From the NCBI GenBank assembly GCA_022824365.1, contig JAJEAA010000005.1, positions 1-64,000 of the forward strand: DNA of 64,000 nt, in the 5' to 3' direction. Under the pieces are notes generated by a model. That model was not told where the DNA came from and searched no databases. It worked only from the letters and a program-made list of their open reading frames with translations. The translations under genes and the position numbers were made by a program. Shown here piece by piece: positions 1 to 7,928 of this stretch; position 1 is the first letter of the stretch; each line of letters starts with the position of its first letter. The DNA comes from Anaerolineae bacterium (GTDB lineage: Bacteria > Chloroflexota > Anaerolineae > Aggregatilineales > Phototrophicaceae).

Positions 1-321
1 AGCCGCAGCGCGATTTACAACAACAGCGCGGGCGCTTCCGGCGGCGCGATTTACATCAGTGGCGAAGACAGCTCGCTCGCCCTCACGAACAGCACCCTCT
101 TCGGCAATACCGCGTCTTCCGCTGGCGGCGGTCTATTCGCCAGTCCCGTCGAAGTCGTGGCCGTGAAGCATGTGACTATCGTCAAGAACGGCGCCGCCGC
201 CAATGCGCTCCGGCGAGCAGTGAAGTTGTTCGTCTACGCTTGGAATCAGCGACAGCTATACCAACGCAAATATGCGCAATATGACGCTCATCTCATTGAA
301 TTCCTATATCCAGCAAATTAG
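1..321 (+). pseudogene. 3' end of a beta-helix protein gene joined to a transposase-like tail
   Basis: The reading frame is open from base 1 to a TAG at 319-321. Residues 1-68 are typical of the polymorphic beta-helix family that fills this window (SGGAIYISG, NSTLFGNTASSAGGGLF, VKHVTIVKNGA). From about residue 69 (base 205) the frame changes character to ALRRAVKLFVYAWNQRQLY, then QRKYAQYDAHLIEFLYPAN and stop. That part resembles the C-terminal end of a DDE-type insertion-sequence transposase; the IS family was not identified. The helix module lacks its usual C-terminal half (LRNSIVAG, SPAIDAAD, GCDIGAIE). I read this as a beta-helix gene cut by an IS that later decayed, leaving its last ~37 codons in frame. 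The 5' part lies outside the window. Confidence 0.45.
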
Positions 322-399
322 ACACTCCCCCAACCTCCAAAAACTTGACAAATCCTGAAATGGCATTAAAATATAAAATCATCTGATAAGATTAAATTT

Positions 400-1338
400 T
401 TGGCTATGCGTCCCGTCATAATGAATGTGTTCAGAGTCGCGCTTTCGTTGTCAGCGCTTTTTCATACACACAGTCCAAATTTAGATGGGAGTTTCAGAAA
501 GTGTACTATATTCAATGTAATCTCCCCTCCGCGCCGCGCGCAAAATTCCAATCTTTGCGGGAGCTTCTCACTAAAATCCAAATTCTTTCTTAAAGCCGTC
601 ATCCTGGCGGCTCTTTTCCTGCTGCTGCCGGCTTTGCCCGCCCTGGCCGCCGATATTGAGGTCGACGCCACCTGCACCCTGAACGACGCCATCACCATCG
701 CCAACGGCGATCCCAGGCCCGAAGCCTCCGAGTGTGAAGACGGCAGCGCCAGCGGTCAAGCCGCGCCCGCGCCACTCAGCACTTGCTTGACGCTGGACGG
801 CATCGCCGCTTACAATCTCAGCGAATCGACGCAGTGCCAGCGCGTGAACGCCATGCAGATTGCCAACCCCGATATCAAAGAGGGCGACTTTGTCGATGCC
901 GTCGATGTCTGGCCCTGGGTCACGCCCGATACCCAGATCTGCTTCGAAGCGAAAGGCGGCGCCTTCAAGTTCATCAATACCGCCGTCATTCCCCGCACTA
1001 TCAGCGACTGGCCCGCCTTCGCCCGCGACGGCATGACCTGCGCCAGCATTGACGGACCCGGTATGCTCATTCTCCTGCCAGGAGAAGCGCCCGAAACAAG
1101 CGCGCCGGCCAGCCAGCAGCGAGCCCTTATCGCCCGCCGTCTTGAAAACTGCATGGTCACGGCGACCGCCTCCCTTAATCTGCGCGTCCGGCCGCACGGG
1201 CGCGTTTATGGCGGCGTGGCCAGGGGCTGGACATTGACCGCCACCGCCAGAACCGACGACTGGTTTCAGGTTGACCGACTCGGGCTAAGCGGCTGGATCG
1301 CCGCCATGTATGTCGCCGGCGAAGGCGACTGCGGCTGA
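400..1338 (+). CDS. Secreted SH3-domain protein, beta-helix family relative without helix repeats
   Basis: A Sec signal segment is visible (AVILAALFLLLPALPALAA), followed by ADIEVDATCTLNDAITIANG, which matches the opening of the CSLREA/beta-helix modules elsewhere in the window. The middle shows no helix repeats but has several cysteines. The C-terminus, from about residue 250, is a bacterial SH3-like domain (CMVTATASLNLRVRPHG, WFQVDRLGLSGWIAAMYVAG, ending GDCG). It is close in sequence to the SH3 tails of the beta-helix proteins at 45.7, 48.4 and 54.3 kb. The frame opens at a TTG, and its first ~60 residues look unlike protein and precede the signal segment, so the true start is uncertain and the 5' end may be rearranged. 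It is probably secreted and wall-associated; its ligand is unknown. Confidence 0.6.
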   Translation: MAMRPVIMNVFRVALSLSALFHTHSPNLDGSFRKCTIFNVISPPRRAQNSNLCGSFSLKSKFFLKAVILAALFLLLPALPALAADIEVDATCTLNDAITIANGDPRPEASECEDGSASGQAAPAPLSTCLTLDGIAAYNLSESTQCQRVNAMQIANPDIKEGDFVDAVDVWPWVTPDTQICFEAKGGAFKFINTAVIPRTISDWPAFARDGMTCASIDGPGMLILLPGEAPETSAPASQQRALIARRLENCMVTATASLNLRVRPHGRVYGGVARGWTLTATARTDDWFQVDRLGLSGWIAAMYVAGEGDCG

Positions 1339-1443
1339 GGCAAAGCGAGCAATCTGCTACGGCGGGCGATTCCAACAAGGGGTCGCCCGTTTTTTTGCGC
1401 GCCGCGCCGATTTTCGCGCATAGCTTGCCCAACATCTTTCCGC

Positions 1444-1449
1444 TAAACT
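1444..1449 (+). promoter_or_regulatory. Possible -10 box (TAAACT) for lutABC
   Basis: The sequence CGCTAAACT lies 38 bases before the lutA start. The same CGCTAAACT string stands 50 bases before the metallophosphoesterase gene (23739-23744) and 30 bases before the nitrilase gene (56959-56964). The recurrence suggests a variant -10 element. No convincing -35 is seen. Confidence 0.3.
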
Positions 1450-1486
1450 AGACGCCGTTGCTTCACACGAACCGAAAGCGACCCGC

Positions 1487-2266
1487 ATGGCGCTACCCGA
1501 ACGCGACTCGCCAATCGGCAAACCCGTTTCCCTCTTCGTCACCTGCATCGTCGACATGATCTATCCGGACACCGGCATGTCGGTGGTGGACATACTGGAG
1601 CGCGTTGGCGTCAGCGTCGACTTCCCGCCGGCGCAGACCTGCTGCGGCCAACCGGCTTTCAACTCCGGCTACCGCGATGAAGCGCGAACGGTGGCCAAAC
1701 ATTTCTTCAAAGCCTTTGCAGACGCCGAAGTCATCGTCACGCCCTCCGGCTCCTGCGCGACCATGCTGCGGCACGAATATCCGAGCTTGTTCACGCCGGC
1801 TGATGGCGCGCTCTACGATGAAGCGCAGCGCATCGCCGCCATCACCTGGGAATTCAGCGAATTCCTCGTTGATGGACTCGGCATCAGGGATCTCGACCTG
1901 AGCCTGCCCGCGCCCGAGAGCTTCGCTGTCCACGATGCCTGCCACGGTTTGCGCGGTTTGGGCTTGGGCGGCGCCTCGCGGCAATTGCTGGCGCGGCTGG
2001 GCAAGGCCGAACTGCATGACCTGAAGGAATGCGAGGTCTGCTGTGGCTTCGGCGGCTTGTTCAGCATCAAGATGCCCGATGTCAGCAATGCCATGCTGAC
2101 GAACAAGGTCGAGAACATCAACGCATCGGCTGCCGAGACCATCGTCACCGGCGATGTCAGTTGCCTCACGCAGATGAACGGCGGCCTCTCGCGGCAGAAA
2201 TCCGCCAAGCGCGTCGTTCACCTCGCCGATGTCCTGGCTAAGGCGCTGCCTGGGGAGCGCTCATGA
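1487..2266 (+). CDS. lutA: Lactate utilization iron-sulfur protein LutA
   Basis: This is the LutA/YkgE subunit of the LutABC L-lactate oxidation complex, which carries electrons from lactate oxidation to pyruvate. Two cysteine-rich CCG domains are visible: TCCGQPAFNSGY near residue 55, and DACHGLRGLG with CEVCCGFGGLF in the second half. The length of 259 aa is normal for the family (about 240-260). The start at 1487 follows the family N-terminus closely (VSLFVTCIVDMIYPDTG). Its stop overlaps the lutB start by 4 bp, and lutB likewise overlaps lutC, so the three genes are translationally coupled. No dedicated regulator lies next to the operon. Confidence 0.92.
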   Translation: MALPERDSPIGKPVSLFVTCIVDMIYPDTGMSVVDILERVGVSVDFPPAQTCCGQPAFNSGYRDEARTVAKHFFKAFADAEVIVTPSGSCATMLRHEYPSLFTPADGALYDEAQRIAAITWEFSEFLVDGLGIRDLDLSLPAPESFAVHDACHGLRGLGLGGASRQLLARLGKAELHDLKECEVCCGFGGLFSIKMPDVSNAMLTNKVENINASAAETIVTGDVSCLTQMNGGLSRQKSAKRVVHLADVLAKALPGERS

Positions 2267-3684
2267 CGGTCGAAATCCAATCGAACGACTTCATCGCCCT
2301 GGCTGATATCGCCCTGCGCAACCCCGATTTGCAGCGCGCGGTCGCTTCCGGCACGCGCGGCGGCTATGCCAAACGCGCCGAAACCATGTTCGCCCATAGC
2401 CGTGAGCACGGCGAACACATGCGGCAGCAGGCGGCTCAAGCCAAACGCCGCGCCTTGCGCAAACTGCCCGACCTGCTCGAGACGGCCGAGCGCAACCTCA
2501 TCGCCAACGGCTGGCAGGTCGAATGGGCGGAAGACGCCGCCGAAGCCAACCAACTCGTGCTGGATATCGCCCGCCGCCACCAGGTCCAGACCGTCACTAA
2601 AAGCAAAAGCATGCTCACAGAAGAGCTTGGGCTCAACCACGCCCTCGAAGCCGCCGACCTGCGCGTGATCGAAACCGATCTGGGAGAATACATCATCCAG
2701 CTCAACAACGAGACGCCCTCCCATATCGTCGCCCCCGTCATGCACAAAACCAAAGCCGAAATCCGCGATATCTTCATCCGCGAGCTCGGCATGGAGCCGA
2801 CAGACGATGCCGAGGCCATGGTCGCTTTCGCCCGCAAGATGCTGCGCCAGGACTTCCTCAACGCCGATATGGGCATCTCCGGCGGCAACTTCCTCATCGC
2901 CGAAACCGGCTCGGTCGGCCTGGTCATGAACGAAGGCAACGGCCGCATGTGCACTTCCATGCCTCGCGTCCACATCGCCCTGGTCGGCATTGAGAAGATC
3001 ATCGAAACCGTCGAAGATTACGCCACGCTGACGCAAGTCCTGCCCAGCAGCTCGACCGGGCAGAAGCTGACCGTCTACACCAACATCCTCAACGGACCGG
3101 GCCGCACCGACGAAGGCGATGGACCCCAGCACAGCTACGTCATCCTGGTCGACAACGGCCGCTCCCAAATCTACGGCACCGACTACGCCGAGGCATTGAC
3201 CTGCATCCGCTGCGGCGCTTGCCAAAACGCCTGCCCCGTCTATCGCAGCACCGGCGGCCACGCTTATGGTTGGGTCTACGGCGGTCCGATCGGCGCCGTC
3301 CTGACCCCCCTCTTCGTCGGCTTGGAAAACGCCCAGCCCCTGCCGCACGCCAGCAGCCTCTGCGGCAGTTGCAAACAGGTCTGCCCGGTCGATATCGACC
3401 TGCCGCGCATGCTGCTCGACCTGCGCTGGGAGCTCGTGCGCGATGGGCGCTCGAAGACCGGCTGGGACGCGGCGATGAAGGCTTGGGCAATCGGCATGAC
3501 GTCGCCAAGGCGCTTCGCCCTCGGCGGGGTAGCGGCGCGCGCGGGCCAGCACATCATGGGCGACTACCTGCCGGGCCTCCTCGGCAACTGGACGAAACAC
3601 CGCGACTTCCCCGATTTCGCGCCCAAACCCTTCCGCCAACTCTGGAAGGAACGCGCCCCCATAAAGAGGGAGGGACTTAAATGA
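2263..3684 (+). CDS. lutB: Lactate utilization iron-sulfur protein LutB
   Basis: This is the central LutB/YkgF subunit, with an N-terminal LUD domain and a C-terminal ferredoxin-type domain. The LUD part shows TVTKSKSMLTEELGLNHAL and GNFLIAETGSVGLVMNEGNG. The two [4Fe-4S] motifs are CIRCGACQNACPVY near residue 315 and CGSCKQVCPVD near residue 367. At 473 aa it has the family length. It starts by a 4-bp ATGA overlap with lutA and ends by a 4-bp overlap with lutC. With LutA and LutC it should form a cytoplasmic complex oxidising L-lactate to pyruvate. Confidence 0.93.
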   Translation: MTVEIQSNDFIALADIALRNPDLQRAVASGTRGGYAKRAETMFAHSREHGEHMRQQAAQAKRRALRKLPDLLETAERNLIANGWQVEWAEDAAEANQLVLDIARRHQVQTVTKSKSMLTEELGLNHALEAADLRVIETDLGEYIIQLNNETPSHIVAPVMHKTKAEIRDIFIRELGMEPTDDAEAMVAFARKMLRQDFLNADMGISGGNFLIAETGSVGLVMNEGNGRMCTSMPRVHIALVGIEKIIETVEDYATLTQVLPSSSTGQKLTVYTNILNGPGRTDEGDGPQHSYVILVDNGRSQIYGTDYAEALTCIRCGACQNACPVYRSTGGHAYGWVYGGPIGAVLTPLFVGLENAQPLPHASSLCGSCKQVCPVDIDLPRMLLDLRWELVRDGRSKTGWDAAMKAWAIGMTSPRRFALGGVAARAGQHIMGDYLPGLLGNWTKHRDFPDFAPKPFRQLWKERAPIKREGLK

Positions 3685-4334
3685 ATGCGCGTGACCGCAT
3701 TCTGCATCGACTGAGAAAGGCGCAGGCAAAGTCTCCCTCCATTGCAATGGGGGGGGATTTAGGGGGGGGTAGAAGACGCATGATCCCTCTGCCGGAGATG
3801 GATGCCGAGGAGCGCCTTGCTCTCTTCATTAGCGAAGCCGAGCAACTTGGCAGCTTTGTCTACCAGTTGGACGCCAATGAAGCGGTCGAGCAGATCATGG
3901 ACCTGCTCGAAGGCGACCGCCGCGTACTCAGTTGGGACGATGACCAACTGCCTATCGCCGACCTACGCAAGATGCTCGACTCGCTTGGCGTGGCCATCGC
4001 CGCGCCCGCTGACGGAGACGTCCGCGTCGGCATCACCGGCGTGACGGCCGCGCTGGCCGCCACCGGCAGCCTCGTGCTGGAAAGCGGCGTCGGACGCCCC
4101 CGCGGCGCCTCGCTGCTGCCTGACCGGCATATCGCCCTGATGACCGCCGCCCAGCTTCACACCGACCTGGAAGATTGGGGGGCGGCGCAGAAAGCGCGCG
4201 GCTACCCGGCTTTCCGCGAGGCGAGCAACACCGTGATCGTCACCGGACCCAGCAAAACCGCCGATATCGGCCACCAACTGGTCAAAGGCGCGCATGGTCC
4301 GCGCGAGCTGCATATTCTCATCTTGCCGGACTGA
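3681..4334 (+). CDS. lutC: Lactate utilization protein LutC
   Basis: A LUD-domain protein (LutC/YkgG) and third subunit of the lactate oxidation complex. Conserved LUD features are visible: GITGVTAALAATGSLVLES, GRPRGASLLPDRHIAL and GPSKTADIGHQLVKGAHGP. At 217 aa it is of normal length. The N-terminal stretch SPSIAMGGDLGGGRRR (bases ~3731-3775) is unusual. It is encoded by a repeat-like sequence with two runs of eight G, and probably represents an in-frame insertion into the poorly conserved linker after the first helix. The gene is coupled to lutB by a 4-bp overlap and ends 7 bp from the convergent oxidoreductase gene. Confidence 0.92.
   Translation: MNARDRILHRLRKAQAKSPSIAMGGDLGGGRRRMIPLPEMDAEERLALFISEAEQLGSFVYQLDANEAVEQIMDLLEGDRRVLSWDDDQLPIADLRKMLDSLGVAIAAPADGDVRVGITGVTAALAATGSLVLESGVGRPRGASLLPDRHIALMTAAQLHTDLEDWGAAQKARGYPAFREASNTVIVTGPSKTADIGHQLVKGAHGPRELHILILPD
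3731..3771. repeat. Repeat-like insertion with two G8 tracts inside lutC
   Basis: Bases 3749-3756 and 3762-3769 are each eight consecutive G. They are flanked by CTCCCTCCATTGCAAT, which contains the palindrome ATTGCAAT. The block is of the C-rich/G-rich intergenic type seen at 7793-7838 and around 37840-37885, but here it sits inside an open frame and encodes a Gly/Arg-rich linker. Confidence 0.5.
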
Positions 4335-4341
4335 GCGGCTG

Positions 4342-5544
4342 CTAGCGCGGCGGCTCCGCGATGTACTGCGCCAGCAGGTCGGCATATTCCGCGCCGTCTA
4401 TCGGCAGTTCGACCGTGGCGCGTTTATGCGCCGACAGGATGATGGCGTTATTGAGCATGACCGAGTTGAGTCCCTCTTCGGCGGGCGCGATCAACTCGGC
4501 GCCGCCCAGGATCGCATCGGCGAAATTCTCGATGATGAGCTCGTGGCCGTGGCTCGCGCGCGGGGCATAAGGCACGATCTCGCGCCCGTAAGGCACCTTG
4601 TCGAAGCCGCGCTCGGACAGGCGGATTTCATCGACGGATGAACGGGTGTTGCGGTAGAAGATCAGATCTTCGGGCGCGGCCGGTTCGTCGTCGCCATCAG
4701 CAGCAGCCGCGGCGTCGGGATCAGCGGCATCGGGCATGGGGGCGGCCGCCGATTCGTAGACCAGCTTGCCCAGCTCGCCGACGATCTCCAGCCGGTTTGT
4801 GCCGGGCGATTCGCCAGTGGTGGTGATGAAGTGGCCGACCGCGCCATCGGCATGCTCAAAGTAGGCGGTCACCTCGTCTTCGACTTCGATGTTGTGGTGC
4901 TTGCCGAAGTGGACGAAGCCGTGTACGCGCGCCGGCAAGCCGACCAGCCACTGATAGAGGTCGAGGTTGTGCGGGCACTGGTTCATCAGTACGCCGCCGC
5001 CTTCGCCAGCCCAGGTGGCGCGCCAATCGCCGCTGTCGTAATAATGCTGGGTGCGGAACCAGTCGGTGATGAGCCAACTGCAGCGCTGCAGCCGGCCCAG
5101 TTCGCCGCCGTCGATCATCGCCTTGATCGCGCGCCAGTGGCCCCAGGTGCGCTGCATGAACATGGCGGCGAAGACCAGATCGGGCTGCCCCCGCCTGGCT
5201 TGCTGATAACCGGCGATGGCGCGCTCGGCTTCCTGGACGTGCACGGCGAGCGGCTTTTCCACCAGGACATGCAAGCCGCGCTCGAAGGCGGCCAAGCAGA
5301 TATCGGGATGGTCGTAATGCGGCGTGGCGATGAGGACGGCATCGAGGGGCGTGTTGTCCAGCATCGCCCGGTAATCGCTGAAGCGGGGCAGGTCGGGCGG
5401 GAAATCGAGCGCGGCCAGGCGGGCGGGATTGCTCTCGCAGAGGGCGGCCAGAGCAGTATTGGGCAAGTCGATAATGTGCTGGGCGTGTTTGCCGCCCATG
5501 TTGCCGATGCCGATGATGCCGATTCTGACTTGGTTTTGGGTCAT
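4342..5544 (-). CDS. Gfo/Idh/MocA family oxidoreductase
   Basis: An NAD(P)-dependent sugar or cyclitol dehydrogenase family protein. The N-terminal Rossmann fold shows VRIGIIGIGNMGGKHAQHI with the GxGxxG motif. EKPLAVHVQEA carries the conserved EKP lysine, and VLMNQCPHNLDLYQWL matches the C-terminal GG(V/L)xxxxxxHxxD substrate region. An Ala/Asp-rich insertion (PDAADPDAAAAADGDDE) near residue 290 is probably a loop. At 400 aa it has family length. It lies downstream of the sugar ABC operon (SBP and two permeases, same strand) after a ~420-bp gap, so it probably acts on the imported sugar. The substrate cannot be told from sequence. Confidence 0.88.
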   Translation of the reverse strand: MTQNQVRIGIIGIGNMGGKHAQHIIDLPNTALAALCESNPARLAALDFPPDLPRFSDYRAMLDNTPLDAVLIATPHYDHPDICLAAFERGLHVLVEKPLAVHVQEAERAIAGYQQARRGQPDLVFAAMFMQRTWGHWRAIKAMIDGGELGRLQRCSWLITDWFRTQHYYDSGDWRATWAGEGGGVLMNQCPHNLDLYQWLVGLPARVHGFVHFGKHHNIEVEDEVTAYFEHADGAVGHFITTTGESPGTNRLEIVGELGKLVYESAAAPMPDAADPDAAAAADGDDEPAAPEDLIFYRNTRSSVDEIRLSERGFDKVPYGREIVPYAPRASHGHELIIENFADAILGGAELIAPAEEGLNSVMLNNAIILSAHKRATVELPIDGAEYADLLAQYIAEPPR

Positions 5545-5567
5545 TATTTTCCTCGCTGCCCGGATCT

Positions 5568-5802
5568 GTCGGCGGTCAGTGTCGGCGGTCAGTGTCTACG
5601 CGACCTACGCGACCTACGCGACCTGCGCGACCTACGCTCCGCCGCTAATCCTGCCTTTGGTTCGACAAAACGCGGCGATTATATGACATGGCGGTCGTCT
5701 TGTCGCCGGTCAAGCTTTGACGCGGATGTTCCGCGCGCGGCAAATAAAGATGAAAAAAGATGAACCGGGGATGAAAAAGGATGAACTGAGGGTGAACTGA
5801 GG
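5568..5802. repeat. Two short tandem-repeat patches in the gap between oxidoreductase and permease genes
   Basis: The 5545-5967 gap has no convincing gene. It holds a duplicated GTCGGCGGTCAGT followed by four near-copies of the 9-mer CGACCTACG (about 5595-5637). It also holds a GATGAAAAA/GGATGAAC-type tandem patch (about 5749-5802). These look like slippage-derived repeats. Confidence 0.55.
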
Positions 5803-5967
5803 ACAAAAAAGTTGAGGCATGTTTTCGGATTGGATGATGGATGGGCGATCTGGCGTTCATGATGTCGAGGGTAGCAGAAAACGATCGGGAACAGGCGACC
5901 AAATAGTCGCGCATTGCGGCGGGGGCGAACAGATTGGTCAGCCCGGCAACATGCTGCGGAGAAAGGA

Positions 5968-6849
5968 TCAGCCCTTGACCGCGCCGAAGGTCAAGCCGCG
6001 GACGATGAAGCGCTGCACCATCAGCGACAGAATCACCGGCACGGTGACCGCGATGAGCATGCGCGTGGTGACGAAGCCGAAGTCGATGCCGCGCACCGTG
6101 TCCGAGCCGGCGACAAGCATGGGATAGGGTTTCCAATCGCGGTTGGCGAGCACACTGGCGAAGAGAAATTCGTTCCAGGCGAAGGCGAAGCAGATCAGAG
6201 TGGAAGCCACTAGAGCCGGGCGCGCCAATGGCAGAGCGATGCGCCAGAAGGTGGTGAACTCGCCGGCGCCATCCACCAGCGCCGCTTCGCGCATTTCCGG
6301 CGGCAGATCGGCGAAGTAGTCGCGCATGATCAAGACGGCGAAGGGCAGCGTGAAGGTGGCGTTGACGATGACCATGCCCGGCAAGGTATCGAGCAGCTTC
6401 AAATCCCGGAACATGAGGACAAAGGGAATCAGCGTGGCGACCGGTGGCAGGAAGCGCTGCGAGAGGAACCAGGAGACCAGATTGCGATTGCCGATGCCGT
6501 ATTTGAAGCGGGCCAGACCGTAGCCGGCCAGGGTGCCGAGGGTGGTGGCCACGACCGTCGCGCCGAGGGAAATCAGCGTGCTATTGCGCAGCGCCTTCAT
6601 CGTCTCCGCGCCACCGGAGCCGAACTCCTGCTGCCAGTTCAACAGGTTCGGCTCGAACTGCAAGAAAGGAATGATGGAGCCGTCTTTCCACTCGGATTTG
6701 AGGGAGGTCAAGGCGGCGTAACCGAAGGGCGAAAAGGCGATGAAGGTGCAGATGATTGCCAGGGCGATGATAAGCCGGTCGCTGAGCGAGGCGCGCGTGA
6801 AGGCGCTGCGCGGTTCCGTCAGCGGGAGTGAGTCTGTTTTTGCCGCCAT
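5968..6849 (-). CDS. Carbohydrate ABC transporter permease, MalG type
   Basis: An inner-membrane permease of a CUT1-type sugar ABC importer. At 293 aa with about six hydrophobic segments, it carries the family EAA loop (EMREAALVDGAGEFTTFWRI, then LPLARPA) near residue 200. It ends LTFGAVKG, the usual MalG-type C-terminus. The start at 6849 has GGGAGAA eight bases upstream. It follows the MalF-type gene after 15 bp and should form the heterodimeric channel with it. No ATPase gene is nearby; CUT1 systems often share a distant MsmK/UgpC-type ATPase. Confidence 0.9.
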   Translation of the reverse strand: MAAKTDSLPLTEPRSAFTRASLSDRLIIALAIICTFIAFSPFGYAALTSLKSEWKDGSIIPFLQFEPNLLNWQQEFGSGGAETMKALRNSTLISLGATVVATTLGTLAGYGLARFKYGIGNRNLVSWFLSQRFLPPVATLIPFVLMFRDLKLLDTLPGMVIVNATFTLPFAVLIMRDYFADLPPEMREAALVDGAGEFTTFWRIALPLARPALVASTLICFAFAWNEFLFASVLANRDWKPYPMLVAGSDTVRGIDFGFVTTRMLIAVTVPVILSLMVQRFIVRGLTFGAVKG

Positions 6850-6864
6850 CGCTGTTCTCCCAAG

Positions 6865-7776
6865 CTATTCGAAGCGCTCGCGCACGCGATAGAAATAAAT
6901 CGATGAAACCACAATGGACACAATAACGAGCAGGTAAGCCAGCGCGGCCGCCTCGCCCAGTTGGAAGCTGCCGACCAGCCCCTTTTCATAGGCGTAGTAG
7001 ACATAAGTCTGCGTGACCGAGCCGGGACCGCCGCGCGTCAAACTATAGGGGATGTCGATAATCTTCAGCGATTCAACCATGCGCAGCAGCATGACCGTGC
7101 CCAAAGCCGGCGCGATCATGGGAAAAGTGATCCAGCGGAAGAGCACCCAGTTCGATTTTGTATCCAACTGCGCCGATTCATAGAGGTCGTCCGGCACCGA
7201 TTGCATGGCGGCCAGCACGACGATGAAGACGAAGGGCGTCCACTGCCAGACATCGGTAAACATGACGGCTAAGCGGGCTGGCATGGGCTCGATGAACCAA
7301 TTGACCCGCCCCAAGCCCAAGCCCTCCAGCACATTGTTGATCGGTCCTGATTGCTCGTTGAATATGACCACGCCCAGCCAACCCAGGGCGATAGGCGCGG
7401 CGAATAGCGGCATCGTAACAATTGCTCGCATTTGTCTCAAGAAGGGCAGATTATGATTGAAGACCCAGGCGACGAAGGTGCCGAAAATCAAGGTGGCGGC
7501 GGTGCTGCCGATGAAGAGGAAGGCGCTGAAGCTGGCTGTGCTCACCGCTTTCTTGTCGACCTTCTCGTCGCCGATGCCGAGGATCTCGGCGTAATTCTCG
7601 AAGCCGATATATTTGGGATTTCTTCCCAGGCGATAATTGGTCATGCTCAAGCCGAAGGAGTAGATCAGCGGGAAGAGCGTGAAAGCCAGGATCCAGATGA
7701 CGCCGGGCATCAAGAAAAGGTACTTGGCGCGATTGTTCTTGAGCGTGCCGTCGGAGCGCTTTTCTTTAGCTGTCAT
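6865..7776 (-). CDS. Sugar ABC transporter permease, MalF type
   Basis: The partner permease of the importer. The longest frame begins at a GTG at 7794, but the ATG at 7776 is preferred because AAAGGA stands eight bases before it, giving 303 aa (MTAKEKRSDGTLKN). Multiple TM segments are visible (YLFLMPGVIWILAFTLFPLI near the N-terminus). The EAA-like loop is DLYESAQLDTKSNWVLFRWI followed by TFPMIAPALG. The gene lies between the binding protein and the MalG-type permease on the same strand. The imported sugar is not known. Confidence 0.9.
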   Translation of the reverse strand: MTAKEKRSDGTLKNNRAKYLFLMPGVIWILAFTLFPLIYSFGLSMTNYRLGRNPKYIGFENYAEILGIGDEKVDKKAVSTASFSAFLFIGSTAATLIFGTFVAWVFNHNLPFLRQMRAIVTMPLFAAPIALGWLGVVIFNEQSGPINNVLEGLGLGRVNWFIEPMPARLAVMFTDVWQWTPFVFIVVLAAMQSVPDDLYESAQLDTKSNWVLFRWITFPMIAPALGTVMLLRMVESLKIIDIPYSLTRGGPGSVTQTYVYYAYEKGLVGSFQLGEAAALAYLLVIVSIVVSSIYFYRVRERFE

Positions 7777-7792
7777 TACAATCGATCCTTTC

Positions 7793-7838
7793 ACCCCTCA
7801 TCCCCCGGCCCCTTCTCCCACAAGGGGAGAAGGGGGGC
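7793..7838. repeat. C-rich/G-rich palindromic intergenic repeat
   Basis: CCCCTTCTCCCACAAGGGG and its continuation AGAAGGGG form a hairpin (CCCCTTCTCCC / GGGGAGAAGGGG). It sits between the solute-binding protein gene and the MalF permease gene, where an mRNA hairpin could set unequal expression of binding protein and permeases. A related sequence lies at about 37840-37885. Confidence 0.55.
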
Positions 7839-7928
7839 TTTCTGAGTTGCTTGAGCCACTACAGCCCCTCCCTCCTTTGTGCGCCGCGTAGACACTGGCG
7901 GTCGGGGAGGGGTTTGGGGTGGGGGTTG

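Noticed and set aside
2218..3747. 509-codon open frame on the minus strand
   Set aside because: It is antisense to lutB, whose Fe-S motifs are unambiguous. No start signal or domain is present.
4831..5763. 310-codon plus-strand frame
   Set aside because: It is antisense to the Gfo/Idh/MocA gene and runs into tandem repeats at its end.
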